From NCBI GenBank assembly GCA_944320765.1, contig CALUIS010000006.1:61118-125117 (forward strand): 64,000 nucleotides of DNA. Reading direction: 5' to 3'. The notes beneath the pieces are model-generated. The model was not told the DNA's origin. It saw nothing but the letters and a program-made list of their open reading frames with translations, and did not search any database. Origin of the DNA: an uncultured Paraprevotella sp. GTDB lineage: Bacteria > Bacteroidota > Bacteroidia > Bacteroidales > Bacteroidaceae. This document shows, piece after piece, positions 40,295-49,755 of this stretch; within the stretch, counting starts at the first letter, position 1, and every line of letters starts with the position of its first letter. Both the position numbers and the translations under genes were made by a program.

Positions 40295-41458
40295 ATGAAG
40301 AAGACCTGGTGGATTTTCCTTTTTATATGGTGTCTGACAACCGACATCGCGGGGCGTGGTGTGGACAAGAATGCGATAGTAGAACGTTTGGAGCTGGTGA
40401 ATGACCGTTTCATGGCTCGTTGGCCGATACCCGGCGATTCTATCTACGTGAAAAGGATGCGTCCGTCGAACATTTGGACGCGAAGCGTGTATATGGAAGG
40501 ACTGCTGGCCTTGAACGAGGTGGCTCCGCAGCCGAGATACGTGGAATATGCCATGGATTGGGCTGTGTCCCATTTGTGGGGATTCCGGGGAGGGCCGCAC
40601 ACCCGTGATGCGGATAACCAATGTTGCGCCCAGGTGTATGTGGACTTGTATCGGCTGCATGGTGATGCCCAGGTGTTGGGGAATACGGAACGGATGCTGA
40701 ACAACGTGGTGAACAGTACGAAGCGGGATGACTGGTGGTGGATTGACGCGTTGCAGATGGCTATGCCGGTATATGCGAAAATGGCTGTGGTGAAGCGTGA
40801 CATGCGTTACTTCCGGACGATGATGGAGTTGTATGGACATACGCGGGATAAAACCGGACGTGTGGGACTGTTCAATCCGGTGGAAGGCTTGTGGTGGCGT
40901 GACGCCGACTTTCTTCCGCCTTATAAGGAGCCTAACGGGGAGAATGGTTATTGGAGTCGCGGCAACGGATGGGTGTTGGTGGCTTTGGCCCGCACTTTGG
41001 AGGAGATGGAACTGGCCGAGGAGGTTTTTTCCGGAAAGGAACGGGAGGAACTTGTGGATTATGAACGCCGGTTGACGGGGGATTTCCTTTCGATGGCCTG
41101 GGCGTTGAAAGAATGCCAAAGGGCGGACGGATTCTGGAATGCCAGCCTGAAAGATGAGTTTTATTATGGCGGGCGGGAGACCACCGGAACCTCTTTGTTT
41201 GTCTGTGGTATGGCTTGGGGGATACGCCGGGGGATACTTTCTCCGCAGGTGTTTGGCGGAGTGGTAGAGAAAGCTTGGGAGGCGGTGAGCCGTCATGCCG
41301 TGCATCCGGATGGTTTTCTGGGTTACGTGCAAGGGACTGGACGGGGGCCGAAAGACGGTCAGCCTGTGACTTACGACAGCCAGCCTGATTTTGAGGATTT
41401 CGGAGTCGGCTGTTTCTTGTTGGCCGGTGCCGAAGTGGTGAGACTTTTGAGTGATTAA
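40295..41458 (+). CDS. GH105 unsaturated rhamnogalacturonyl hydrolase
   Basis: About 387 aa from ATG 40295, giving a proper signal peptide (KKTWWIFLFIWCLTTDIAG). Alpha/alpha-barrel signatures of GH105 (YteR/YesR) are WTRSVYMEGLLALNEV, DDWWWIDALQMAMPVYAKM with the catalytic Asp, YWSRGNGWVLVALARTL and ETTGTSLFVCGMAWGI. The enzyme hydrates the 4,5-unsaturated galacturonate that a pectate or rhamnogalacturonan lyase leaves at the chain end. First gene of a three-gene operon with a GH2 and an SGNH esterase. No lyase lies adjacent; the lyase at 5168 is far away. Confidence 0.88.
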   Translation: MKKTWWIFLFIWCLTTDIAGRGVDKNAIVERLELVNDRFMARWPIPGDSIYVKRMRPSNIWTRSVYMEGLLALNEVAPQPRYVEYAMDWAVSHLWGFRGGPHTRDADNQCCAQVYVDLYRLHGDAQVLGNTERMLNNVVNSTKRDDWWWIDALQMAMPVYAKMAVVKRDMRYFRTMMELYGHTRDKTGRVGLFNPVEGLWWRDADFLPPYKEPNGENGYWSRGNGWVLVALARTLEEMELAEEVFSGKEREELVDYERRLTGDFLSMAWALKECQRADGFWNASLKDEFYYGGRETTGTSLFVCGMAWGIRRGILSPQVFGGVVEKAWEAVSRHAVHPDGFLGYVQGTGRGPKDGQPVTYDSQPDFEDFGVGCFLLAGAEVVRLLSD

Positions 41459-41491
41459 TCTAATATCTTATTCATTAACTTACTTGTATTT

Positions 41492-44446
41492 ATGAGAAAA
41501 CATCAGTTATGGGCGTCAGCCGCCATGCTTTTCTTGTGTCTTTGCAATGAACGGGCCGGGGCGCAGGACGTATTGGATTTGTCGGGACAATGGGAGTTCC
41601 AGGCAGACCGTGCGGATAAGGGCGTCACGGAAAAATGGTATGGTGAAGCCTTGGACGACCGTATCCTGCTGCCGGGAAGTATGCCGCAGCGTCTGAAGGG
41701 AGACCGTCCGTCGGTGCGGACGCAGTGGACAGGGTCGCTTTACGACAGTTCTTTCTTTTATAACCCTTTTATGGAACAATACCGCAGGGAAGAGAACTTC
41801 AAGCTGCCTTTCTTCCTGACACCCGACCGGCATTATGTCGGTACGGCCTGGTATCGGAAGACGGTCAATGTGCCGGCGGAATGGCGGGGCCGCAGGATGG
41901 TGCTGTTCTTGGAGCGTCCGCACATCGAGACCGAATTGTGGGTGAACGGTAAGAAGGCCGGAAAGGAAAACAGCCTCTGTGTGCCGCACTGTTATGATGT
42001 GACGGAGGTGGTGAAGCCGGGAGAAAACACATTGGCCTTGCGGGTAGACAACCGGATTGACGGCGTGTGCGTGGGGGCGGATTCCCATAGCGTGACCGAC
42101 CAGACCCAAGGCAATTGGAACGGTATTGTGGGGCGTATCGAACTGCAAAGCACACCTTTGATTTATGCCGATGACATACAAGTCTATCCTGACATACACC
42201 AGAGAACGGCAACTGTGCGTTTGGTGCTGAAGCAGCATAAGGCCAAGGGGCATCCGGAAGCCACCGTGACGCTTTCGGCCAAAAGCTTCAATACGGACGT
42301 GGCCCATGAGGTGCAGGCTATGACACGTCAGGTGAAGCTGGATAAGGGAAAGGCGGAAGTGGAGATGGTGCTGGAGCTGGGCGAAGGAATGCAATTGTGG
42401 GATGAGTTCTCGCCGGCGTTGTATGAGCTGTCGGCCACGGTGGCTTCTGACGAGGGGACGGACCGTCAGACCCGTACGTTCGGGATGCGGGAGTTCAAGA
42501 TTGACGGCAAGATGTTCTACGTGAACGGACGGGTGACCCAGTTGCGCGGCACGGTGGAGAATTGCGACTTCCCGCTGACGGGGTATGCCCCGATGGACGA
42601 GGCCTCGTGGGAGCGTGTCTTCCGCATCTGCCGCAGCTATGGCTTGAACCACATGCGTTTCCATTCGTTCTGTCCGCCCGAGGCGGCTTTCGCCGCGGCG
42701 GACCGCGTCGGCTTCTATTTGCAGCCCGAAGGGCCGAGCTGGCCGAACCATGGCGTGAAACTGGGCAACGGGATGTACATCGACCAATATCTGATGGAAG
42801 AGACCCGGCGGATGAACAAGGCGTACGGCAATCATGCTTCTTTCTGTATGCTGGCTTGCGGAAACGAGCCTGCCGGCAATTGGGTGGAATGGGTGAGCGG
42901 TTTCGTGGATTACTGGAAAAGGACGGACAGCCGCCACGTTTATACCGGTGCTTCTGTCGGTGGGGGTTGGGCTTGGCAACCCAAGAGCATGTACCACGTA
43001 AAGGCCGGCGTGCGGGGACTGGATGAATGGCGTCGGCGCGCACCGGAGACCGTGACGGACTTCCGGGCCAAGATTGACACGGTGAGTGTGCCGTTCGTGT
43101 CCCACGAGACCGGGCAGTGGTGCGTGTTCCCCAATTTTGATGAAATCAGCAAATATACGGGCGTGAACAAGGCCCGGAATTTCGAGATTTTCCGGGATAT
43201 TCTGGAACATAACCACATGGGGCGGATGGCCCATAAGTTCATGATGGCTTCCGGGAAGTTGCAGCTGTTGTGTTATAAGCATGAGATTGAGCGCACCATG
43301 CGTACGCCCCATTATGCCGGATTCCAGTTGTTGGCCTTGAATGACTATTCGGGGCAAGGTACGGCACTGGTAGGGCTGACGGATGTGTTCTTTGACGAGA
43401 AGGAGTATTGTTCGCCGGAGGATTTCCGTGAGTTCTGCTCTCCGACCGTCCTGCTGGCCCGTATACCGAAGTTCACTTATTGGAACGATGAGACATTCTC
43501 CGCTGCCTTGGAGGTCTCTCACTTCGGGAAGGCGCCGATACGCGGCGCGGAGGCCGTCTGGCGCATCACGGACAAGTATGGAAAGGTTCTTGCACAAGAT
43601 GCTTGGTCTCACAAAGACATTCCTTTGGGTTGCAACATAAGTTTGGGGGACGTTCAGGTGGACTTGTCCGCGTGCGACGCTCCTTGCCAGTTGGTGTTCG
43701 AGGTGGAGCTGAAAGGTGTTTATGATGATTTGTCCGGAAAGGAAGAGGAAGTTTGCAGCAAGAACCATTGGAACTTCTGGGTTTATCCGAAGGCCACGTT
43801 GGAAGAGCTGAAGGGCCAAGAGCCGGAAGAAGGCTTGTATGTGACGGACACGCTGGACGAGAAGGCGGAGCAGGTATTGAAGGACGGCGGGAAGGTGTTG
43901 GTTATGGCTGCGGGGAAAATCACGTATGGACGTGATGTCGTGCAACAGTTCACTCCCGTGTTCTGGAACACCAGCTGGTTCAAGATGCGTCCACCTCACA
44001 CCACGGGGCTTTACATTGAGAATTATCATCCCTTGTTCCGCAACTTCCCCACGGATTATCACAGCGACATGCAATGGTGGGAGTTGGTCAACCGTCAGCA
44101 GGTGATGCAGTTCACAGAGTTCCCGGCAGACTTCCAGCCCATTGTGCAGAGTATAGACACGTGGTTCCTGAGCCGGAAGATAGGTATGCTGTTTGAGGCC
44201 CGTGTGGGTGGCGGGCGGCTGGTGATGACCACTATGCCGTTGGACGAAGAGGAGGCCTCTCCGGTGAAGAGCCAGATGCGCAAGGCCATCTTGGACTATA
44301 TGGCTTCGGACGATTTCCGTCCGCAATATACGGTGGACTTGCAGTGTGTCAAGGATTTGTTTACGAAGGAAGCTCCGAAGGTGAATATGTACACCAAGGA
44401 TTCGCCGGACGAGTTGAAGCCTAAATTGAATGTGACGAAGAAATGA
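41492..44446 (+). CDS. GH2-family exo-glycosidase (beta-galactosidase/beta-uronidase-like)
   Basis: A 984-aa protein with a signal peptide (SAAMLFLCLCNERAGAQ). The GH2 N-terminal jellyroll is DLSGQWEFQADRAD...TAWYRKTVNVP and LERPHIETELWVNGKKAG. The Ig-like and TIM-barrel domains carry the acid/base E459 in MLACGNEPAGN and the nucleophile E539 in FVSHETGQW. A C-terminal extension of about 300 residues is predominantly beta and not in short GH2 enzymes. Both catalytic Glu are present, so it should be active. Context (GH105, CE12) suggests beta-linked galactose or uronic acid on pectin; the exact sugar is not deducible. It overlaps the esterase gene by 4 bases. Confidence 0.88.
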   Translation: MRKHQLWASAAMLFLCLCNERAGAQDVLDLSGQWEFQADRADKGVTEKWYGEALDDRILLPGSMPQRLKGDRPSVRTQWTGSLYDSSFFYNPFMEQYRREENFKLPFFLTPDRHYVGTAWYRKTVNVPAEWRGRRMVLFLERPHIETELWVNGKKAGKENSLCVPHCYDVTEVVKPGENTLALRVDNRIDGVCVGADSHSVTDQTQGNWNGIVGRIELQSTPLIYADDIQVYPDIHQRTATVRLVLKQHKAKGHPEATVTLSAKSFNTDVAHEVQAMTRQVKLDKGKAEVEMVLELGEGMQLWDEFSPALYELSATVASDEGTDRQTRTFGMREFKIDGKMFYVNGRVTQLRGTVENCDFPLTGYAPMDEASWERVFRICRSYGLNHMRFHSFCPPEAAFAAADRVGFYLQPEGPSWPNHGVKLGNGMYIDQYLMEETRRMNKAYGNHASFCMLACGNEPAGNWVEWVSGFVDYWKRTDSRHVYTGASVGGGWAWQPKSMYHVKAGVRGLDEWRRRAPETVTDFRAKIDTVSVPFVSHETGQWCVFPNFDEISKYTGVNKARNFEIFRDILEHNHMGRMAHKFMMASGKLQLLCYKHEIERTMRTPHYAGFQLLALNDYSGQGTALVGLTDVFFDEKEYCSPEDFREFCSPTVLLARIPKFTYWNDETFSAALEVSHFGKAPIRGAEAVWRITDKYGKVLAQDAWSHKDIPLGCNISLGDVQVDLSACDAPCQLVFEVELKGVYDDLSGKEEEVCSKNHWNFWVYPKATLEELKGQEPEEGLYVTDTLDEKAEQVLKDGGKVLVMAAGKITYGRDVVQQFTPVFWNTSWFKMRPPHTTGLYIENYHPLFRNFPTDYHSDMQWWELVNRQQVMQFTEFPADFQPIVQSIDTWFLSRKIGMLFEARVGGGRLVMTTMPLDEEEASPVKSQMRKAILDYMASDDFRPQYTVDLQCVKDLFTKEAPKVNMYTKDSPDELKPKLNVTKK

Positions 44447-45774
44447 GACGGTGGTGTTTGTTCGGTGTGTGGGTCTGTGGCGCGGCGTTGTCCGTGCTGC
44501 AGGCTTCTACGGGCCGTTTCTTCTTGAGGCTGGCGACGGACAAGCGCGTGCCGTTGCAACAGTTGGCAAATGAACGTATGGCAGGAGGGGCAGTGCCGTT
44601 GGAGACGTGCATGTCCCTTTCATCAGAAGACCGTTATACGCCGGAGAGAGGTTATGGTTATGACATCCTGCCTTCTCCGGAGCAAGGGTCGGACCGGCCT
44701 TATTATGTGTCCGTGCGGGTGCCGGACGGCAATTACCGGGTGACGGTCATGTTGGGAAGCCGGAAAGCCGAAGGGCGGACGACCGTACGTGCCGAGTCGC
44801 GCCGCTTGTTTTTGAATGATGTGCGGACGCGGAAAGGCGAGTTCCTGACTTTTACCTTTGTGGTCAACAAGCGCACTCCGCGGATTGCGGATGCGGAACG
44901 GGTGCTTATCAAGGAACGGGAACGCACCAAATTGAATTGGGATGACAAGCTTACCTTGGAGATTAACGGGGAGCGGCCGCAGTGTGCGGCTGTCCGCATA
45001 GAGCCGGATTCGGTGGTCCCGACCGTGTTCCTTGCCGGAAATTCCACTGTCGTGGACCAGGATGAGGAGCCTTGGGCCAGCTGGGGGCAGATGATTCCGT
45101 CTTTCTTCGGCGATAAGGTCTGTTTTGCCAACTATGCCGAAAGCGGAGAGTGTGCCGATACCTTTATCCGGGCCGGACGGTTGAGAAAGGCCCTTGCCGA
45201 GATGAAGCCGGGCGATTATATGCTGATAGAGTTCGGGCATAACGACCAGAAGCAGAAAGGACCCGGCATAGGGGCGTATTATTCATTCGCCACGAGCCTG
45301 AAGACGTTTATTGACGAGGTCCGTCAGCGGGGCGGAAAGCCTGTGCTGCTGACACCGACCCGGCGCAGGGCGTTCAAGAACGGCAAGATGCTTGATACGC
45401 ACCTTGACTATCCGGAAGCCATACGTTGGGTGGCCGGTCGTGAGCAGGTGCCTCTCATTGATTTGCAGGAGATGACACGTGTCCTGTTTGAGGCGATGGG
45501 GGAAGAAGGAAGCCGGAAAGCCTTCGTGCATTATCCGGCCGGCACTTATCCGGGGCAAGCAAAGGCTTTGGCGGACAACACCCATTTCAATGCCTATGGG
45601 GCGTATGAGATTGCCCGTTGTGTGGTGGAAGGCATGAAGCAGGGTTCCCTGCCGCTTGCCGCGTATTTGCGCCTTGGATGTCCGCCTTTCAATCCGGCGG
45701 AACCGGATAATCCTGAGGCGTTCCATTGGGATGAGAGTCCTTTTGCAGACATACAGAAACCCGACGGCAATTAG
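44443..45774 (+). CDS. CE12-like rhamnogalacturonan acetylesterase (SGNH hydrolase) with N-terminal beta-domain
   Basis: A 443-aa protein. The start overlaps the GH2 stop (ATGA). Signal-like N-terminus (LFGVWVCGAALSVLQAS). Residues ~60-180 form a beta-domain (PYYVSVRVPDGNYRVTVMLG), often seen before CE12 modules. The SGNH catalytic domain has S201 in FLAGNSTVVD, the oxyanion Gly in YAESGECA, the Asn in IEFGHNDQK, and D378/H381 in ADNTHFNAYGA. It removes acetyl groups from rhamnogalacturonan I, which lets lyases and hydrolases act. Last gene of the operon; its stop lies inside a terminator stem. Confidence 0.88.
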   Translation: MRRWCLFGVWVCGAALSVLQASTGRFFLRLATDKRVPLQQLANERMAGGAVPLETCMSLSSEDRYTPERGYGYDILPSPEQGSDRPYYVSVRVPDGNYRVTVMLGSRKAEGRTTVRAESRRLFLNDVRTRKGEFLTFTFVVNKRTPRIADAERVLIKERERTKLNWDDKLTLEINGERPQCAAVRIEPDSVVPTVFLAGNSTVVDQDEEPWASWGQMIPSFFGDKVCFANYAESGECADTFIRAGRLRKALAEMKPGDYMLIEFGHNDQKQKGPGIGAYYSFATSLKTFIDEVRQRGGKPVLLTPTRRRAFKNGKMLDTHLDYPEAIRWVAGREQVPLIDLQEMTRVLFEAMGEEGSRKAFVHYPAGTYPGQAKALADNTHFNAYGAYEIARCVVEGMKQGSLPLAAYLRLGCPPFNPAEPDNPEAFHWDESPFADIQKPDGN

Positions 45775-45790
45775 CGTTGCCGCCGGGTTT
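45757..45790. terminator. Bidirectional terminator overlapping the esterase stop codon
   Basis: AAACCCGACGGCAA at 45757-45770 pairs with TTGCCGCCGGGTTT at 45777-45790 with one mismatch. It also terminates the minus-strand carboxylase operon. Confidence 0.88.
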
Positions 45791-45813
45791 CCGGTATTTG
45801 AGTTTAGAGGTGT

Positions 45814-46098
45814 TCAACATCCGCCGCAGCATCCTCCCCGACGGTGGTGATGCTTTTTGTGATGGCGGTGATGGTAGTCGCAGCAGCGGCCATCGTGGTC
45901 GCAGTCCCGGCATTCCTCGTTTTTCCGGCAACCGTCGCACTCCGGGCAGTCTGTCTTGCAGGTACAATCCTTGCATCGGCAGTCCTTGCAGCAGCATTCA
46001 GTCCGGTCTTTCTTTTTCTCTTCCTTGCCTTGCGCGGCGTATGCCGTGAAGGACAACGCGCCCAATAGGATGGCGCAGGTCAATAAGGACTTTTTCAT
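45814..46098 (-). CDS. Secreted Cys/His-rich probable metal-binding protein
   Basis: A 94-aa protein with a clean signal peptide (LLTCAILLGALSFTAYA). The mature ~73 residues hold 17 Cys and 8 His, as CKDCRCKDCTCK, CPECDGC and CRDCDHDGRCC, then HHRHHKKHHHRR and a final GGCCGGC. The spacing (CxxC, CxC) is metallothionein-like, and the His run is typical of zinc, nickel or copper binding. It starts 20 bases after the carboxyltransferase gene on the same strand with no terminator between, so it is the last gene of that operon. No homologue family is named. Metal binding is strongly suggested by composition only. Confidence 0.8.
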   Translation of the reverse strand: MKKSLLTCAILLGALSFTAYAAQGKEEKKKDRTECCCKDCRCKDCTCKTDCPECDGCRKNEECRDCDHDGRCCDYHHRHHKKHHHRRGGCCGGC

Positions 46099-46117
46099 CT
46101 TCTCTTCCTTTTAAAGG

Positions 46118-47650
46118 TTATAGCGGCATGTTGCCGTGTTTCTTTGGCGGGTTGCTCTGGTTCTTGTTCCGGGCCATCTCCAAGGCGCGGATCAGCTTGT
46201 AGCGCGTGTCGCGCGGCATGATGACCTCGTCCACCAGTCCGCGTTCGGCGGCACGGTAAGGATTGGAGAATTCCGCCTCATATTCTGTCACAGCCGTCTG
46301 CTTCTCTTCCTCGGAAGCCTTGCGGTAGAGGATGTTGATGGCCCCTGAGGCTCCCATGACCGCGATTTCGGCCTGCGGCCAGGCGAAGTTCGCGTCGGCG
46401 CCGATCATCTTGCTGGCCATGACGATGTAGGCCCCGCCATACGCCTTGCGCGTGATGAGCGTGATTTTTGGAACGGTGGCTTCGGCGTAGGCATACACGA
46501 TTTTCGCCCCGTGGCGGATGATGCCGCCATGTTCTTGTGCCGTGCCCGGAAGGAATCCCGGTACGTCCTCGATGGTCACCAAGGGGATGTTGAAGCAGTC
46601 GCAGAAACGGATAAAGCGGGCCGCCTTGTCGGAGGCGTTGATGTCGAGCACGCCGGCCAGGAATGCGGGTTGGTTGGCGATGATGCCCACGGTCTGTCCG
46701 CCCAGGCGTGCGAATCCGATGACGATATTTTTGGCGAAATGGGGCATGACCTCGAAGAAGTATTGGTCGTCCACAATCGGCTCGATGACATCCTTGATGT
46801 CGTAGGGTTGGTTCGGGTCTTCCGGAATGACGGTCTGCAGGCTTTCCACCTTGCGGTTGATGTCGTCATTGCACGGAACGATGGGAGCGTCTTCCATGTT
46901 GTTGGACGGGAGGAAGCCGAGCAGTTCGCGGATTTGCATCAGTGTCTCTTCTTCTGTGGAATAGACAAAGTGGGCCACGCCGCTCTTGTTGCTGTGGGTG
47001 GAGGCCCCGCCCAGTTCCTCTTTGTCCACCACCTCGTTGGTGACGGACTTGACCACGTCCGGCCCCGTGATGAACATGTGGCTCTTCTCGTTCACCATGA
47101 AGATAAAGTCGGTGAGGGCGGGGGAGTAACATGCGCCGCCTGCGCAGGGGCCGAGGATGGCCGTGAGCTGGGGGATGACCCCGGAGGCCATGGTGTTCTG
47201 GTAGAAGATGGAGGCGTAGCCGGCCAGTCCGGTGATGCCTTCCTGGATGCGTGCGCCGCCCGAATCGTTCAGACCGATGATGGGCGCCCCGTTCTTCAGG
47301 GCCAGGGCCTGCACCTTCACGATTTTTGCCGCGTTGGTCTCGCTGAGCGAGCCGCCATGCACGGTGAAGTCGTAAGCGTAGACGAACACTTGCCGTCCGT
47401 CGATCTTTCCGTATCCGCAAACCACGCCGTCGCCGGGAATCTGTTTCTTTTCCATGCCGAACCGTGTGCAGCGGTGGGTCACGAGCTTGTCAATCTCGCA
47501 GAATGTGCCTTTGTCGAGCAGCGTGTCGATGCGTTCGCGTGCGGTCATGCGGCCCGAAGCGTGCTGTTTCTCCACTTTGTCCAGTCCTCCGCCTTGCGAT
47601 GCCCGCTTGTCCATTTCCTCGAAGCGGGCGTATAGTTCTTCTCTTTTCAT
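46118..47650 (-). CDS. mmdA: Acyl-CoA carboxylase carboxyltransferase subunit (propionyl-CoA/methylmalonyl-CoA type)
   Basis: A 510-aa protein of the crotonase-like carboxyltransferase family. Signatures are HASGRMTARERIDTLLDKGTF, IIGLNDSGGARIQEG, LGPCAGGACYSPALTDF, EELGGASTHSNKSGVAH, TIEDVPGFLPGTAQEHGGIIRHGAK and RKAYGGAYIVM. This class transfers CO2 between carboxybiotin and propionyl-CoA; in sodium-pump decarboxylases the same subunit is MmdA. Because a biotin carboxylase is encoded in this operon and no membrane OadB/OadG-type subunit is visible, an ATP-dependent propionyl-CoA carboxylase is the better reading. It overlaps the BCCP gene by 4 bases. Confidence 0.9.
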   Translation of the reverse strand: MKREELYARFEEMDKRASQGGGLDKVEKQHASGRMTARERIDTLLDKGTFCEIDKLVTHRCTRFGMEKKQIPGDGVVCGYGKIDGRQVFVYAYDFTVHGGSLSETNAAKIVKVQALALKNGAPIIGLNDSGGARIQEGITGLAGYASIFYQNTMASGVIPQLTAILGPCAGGACYSPALTDFIFMVNEKSHMFITGPDVVKSVTNEVVDKEELGGASTHSNKSGVAHFVYSTEEETLMQIRELLGFLPSNNMEDAPIVPCNDDINRKVESLQTVIPEDPNQPYDIKDVIEPIVDDQYFFEVMPHFAKNIVIGFARLGGQTVGIIANQPAFLAGVLDINASDKAARFIRFCDCFNIPLVTIEDVPGFLPGTAQEHGGIIRHGAKIVYAYAEATVPKITLITRKAYGGAYIVMASKMIGADANFAWPQAEIAVMGASGAINILYRKASEEEKQTAVTEYEAEFSNPYRAAERGLVDEVIMPRDTRYKLIRALEMARNKNQSNPPKKHGNMPL

Positions 47651-48162
47651 GCTTCTTTCTTGATTTCCAATTCGATTAATGTCTGGTTGTCTTGCACGGA
47701 GTCTCCTTCGGCCACGAGGATGTTTTTCACCACGCAGTCGGAGCTGACTTTATAATTGCTTTGCATTTTCATGGCCTCCAGCACGATGGCGATGTCTCCG
47801 GCTTTCAGTTCGTCTCCGGGCTTGACCGGGATGCTCACCACCTTGCCGGGCATGGGGGCCGTGATTTTGTCGGACTGCTCTTCGTCCGCGTTCTTTCTCA
47901 TGCGGAGGTATTTGGCTTGCGTGTCCACCACGTCCACGTGGTAGGAGCGGTAGAACATGTTCACGTCGTAGCTCTTTCCGCCTTCCCCGCGGATCAGCTC
48001 CGCGTTGTAGGAGTTCCCGTCGTGCAGGATGGAGCAGCTGCCGTTCTCGGCCATGACGATATCCACCGTGCAGGGCTTCCCGTCGATGGTGAGTTCCACG
48101 TGGTTTCCGTCTTTGTTGACCAATGTCACGTCGGCGACACGGTTTCCGATATGTATTTCCAT
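47647..48162 (-). CDS. Biotin carboxyl carrier protein of the acyl-CoA carboxylase
   Basis: A 171-aa protein. An N-terminal beta-domain (residues 1-90) of unknown fold is followed by a biotinyl domain at about 98-168: APMPGKVVSIPVKPGDELKAGD, then LEAMKMQSNY with the biotin acceptor K132, and ILVAEGDSVQDNQTLIELE. The N-terminal part probably docks the carboxylase or transferase subunits. It is encoded between biotin carboxylase (23-bp gap) and carboxyltransferase (4-bp overlap), consistent with one enzyme complex in the cytosol. Confidence 0.92.
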   Translation of the reverse strand: MEIHIGNRVADVTLVNKDGNHVELTIDGKPCTVDIVMAENGSCSILHDGNSYNAELIRGEGGKSYDVNMFYRSYHVDVVDTQAKYLRMRKNADEEQSDKITAPMPGKVVSIPVKPGDELKAGDIAIVLEAMKMQSNYKVSSDCVVKNILVAEGDSVQDNQTLIELEIKKEA

Positions 48163-48185
48163 AATGAATGTTTCTCCTTATTATA

Positions 48186-49697
48186 TTATATGCGTAAAAC
48201 ACCCTTTTGCAGTCCGAATTCGCGCCAGCGGCTGATGGGACGCGCGTCCACGGTGCGTACCGGCTTGTTCTCTTCCAGGTTGAAGAGGTAGTCCACGTAG
48301 GCCGCAATCATGGCCATGTTCTCGATTTCCTCGTTCTCTCCGTTCGACCGTTGCAGTGAGCGCGAGTATTTGGCCAGGAACGAGGTGTCATATTCGCCTT
48401 TGACGAAAGCCGGGGCGTACATGATGCGGCGCAGGTAGCTGAGGTTGGTCTTCAAGCCGGTGATTTTGAACTCGTACAGCACGCGGCGCATCCGCTCGAT
48501 GGCATACTGGCGGCAGGTGGCCCACACGATGAGCTTGCCAATCATCGGGTCGTAGTAGAGGGGGATCTCGTAGCCTTCGTACACGTAGCTGTCTATGCGT
48601 ACGCCGATGCCGTTCGGCTCCGTGAGCTGGTGGATGATGCCGGGGCAGGGGATGAAGCCGTTCTCCGTGTCCTCGGCGCAGATGCGGCACTCGATGGCGT
48701 GTCCGCGCTGGTAGAGGTCTTCCTGCTTGAAGCGCAGTGCCTCGCCGTTGGCCACGCGGATTTGCTCTTTCACCAGGTCCACGCCCACTACTTCTTCCGT
48801 GATGGGGTGTTCCACTTGCAGGCGGGTGTTCATCTCCAGGAAGTAGAAGTGGCGGTATTTGTCCACCAGGAATTCGATGGTGCCGGCCCCGCGGTAGTGT
48901 ACGGCCTTGGCGGCGGCCACGGCTTTCTCGCCCATCTCGCGGCGCAGTTCCGGCGTGAGGAAGGGCGAAGGACTTTCCTCCACGATTTTCTGGTTGCGCC
49001 GCTGTACGGAGCATTCACGGTCGAACAGGTGCACCACATTTCCGTGGGCATCGCCTAAAATCTGGAACTCGATGTGGTGCGGCTCTTCCACGAACTTCTC
49101 CAGATAGACCGTGTCGTCTCCGAAGGACGACATGGACTCCGAGCGGGCCGAGTCGTAGGCTTCCTTCACCTCGTCCTCGTTGTGGATGAGGCGCATGCCT
49201 TTTCCGCCGCCTCCCATGGATGCTTTCAGCATGACGGGGAAGCCGATTTCCTTGCAGACGCGCAAAGCCTCGTCGGCGTCTTTCAGCGGTTCGGCCGTAC
49301 CGGGCACTACCGGCACGCCGGCCGCGATCATGCGCTGGCGTGCGGCAATCTTGTCGCCCATGGCCTCCATCGTGTCTGCCGCCGGTCCGATGAAGACGAT
49401 GCCGGCGGCTTCGCATTTGCGGACGAACTCGGCGTTTTCGGACAAGAAGCCATAGCCGGGGTGCACTGCGTCGGCCTTGCATTTCAGGGCCACGCTGATG
49501 ATGCGGTCAATGTTCAGGTAGCTTTCGTGTGACTCGGCCGGCCCGATGCAGTAGGCTTCGTCGGCGTACATCACGTGTCTCGACGTACGGTCGGCCTCGG
49601 AAAACACGGCCACCGTGCGTATCCCCATCTCGCGGCACGAGCGCATGACCCGCACGGCGATCTCGCCACGATTGGCGATTAAAACTTTTTTTATCAT
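48186..49697 (-). CDS. accC: Biotin carboxylase subunit of acyl-CoA carboxylase
   Basis: A 503-aa ATP-grasp enzyme. The N-terminal domain is KKVLIANRGEIAVRVMRSCREMG. ATP binding shows MLKASMGGGGKGMRL, the catalytic region YLEKFVEEPHHIEFQILGD, DRECSVQRRNQKIVEESPSP and EMNTRLQVEHPITE, then the C-terminal domain GHAIECRICAED. It carboxylates biotin on the carrier protein with ATP and bicarbonate. The last ~50 residues extend beyond a typical AccC. As the first gene of the operon it lies about 60 bases downstream of a cobalamin riboswitch. It is distinct from the fatty-acid AccC by its partners. Confidence 0.92.
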   Translation of the reverse strand: MIKKVLIANRGEIAVRVMRSCREMGIRTVAVFSEADRTSRHVMYADEAYCIGPAESHESYLNIDRIISVALKCKADAVHPGYGFLSENAEFVRKCEAAGIVFIGPAADTMEAMGDKIAARQRMIAAGVPVVPGTAEPLKDADEALRVCKEIGFPVMLKASMGGGGKGMRLIHNEDEVKEAYDSARSESMSSFGDDTVYLEKFVEEPHHIEFQILGDAHGNVVHLFDRECSVQRRNQKIVEESPSPFLTPELRREMGEKAVAAAKAVHYRGAGTIEFLVDKYRHFYFLEMNTRLQVEHPITEEVVGVDLVKEQIRVANGEALRFKQEDLYQRGHAIECRICAEDTENGFIPCPGIIHQLTEPNGIGVRIDSYVYEGYEIPLYYDPMIGKLIVWATCRQYAIERMRRVLYEFKITGLKTNLSYLRRIMYAPAFVKGEYDTSFLAKYSRSLQRSNGENEEIENMAMIAAYVDYLFNLEENKPVRTVDARPISRWREFGLQKGVLRI

Positions 49698-49755
49698 TTC
49701 TTCTTTAATTAATCTGCACGTTCTCCTAATCCCACGAGTAAGAACAGTCCTTGGT

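Noticed and set aside
41516..44326. 936-aa open frame on the minus strand opposite the GH2 gene
   Set aside because: Antisense shadow; the plus strand has both catalytic Glu residues and a signal peptide.
46118..49697. Sodium-pumping methylmalonyl-CoA decarboxylase
   Set aside because: No membrane beta/gamma subunits are encoded here and a biotin carboxylase is, so an ATP-dependent carboxylase is the simpler reading.
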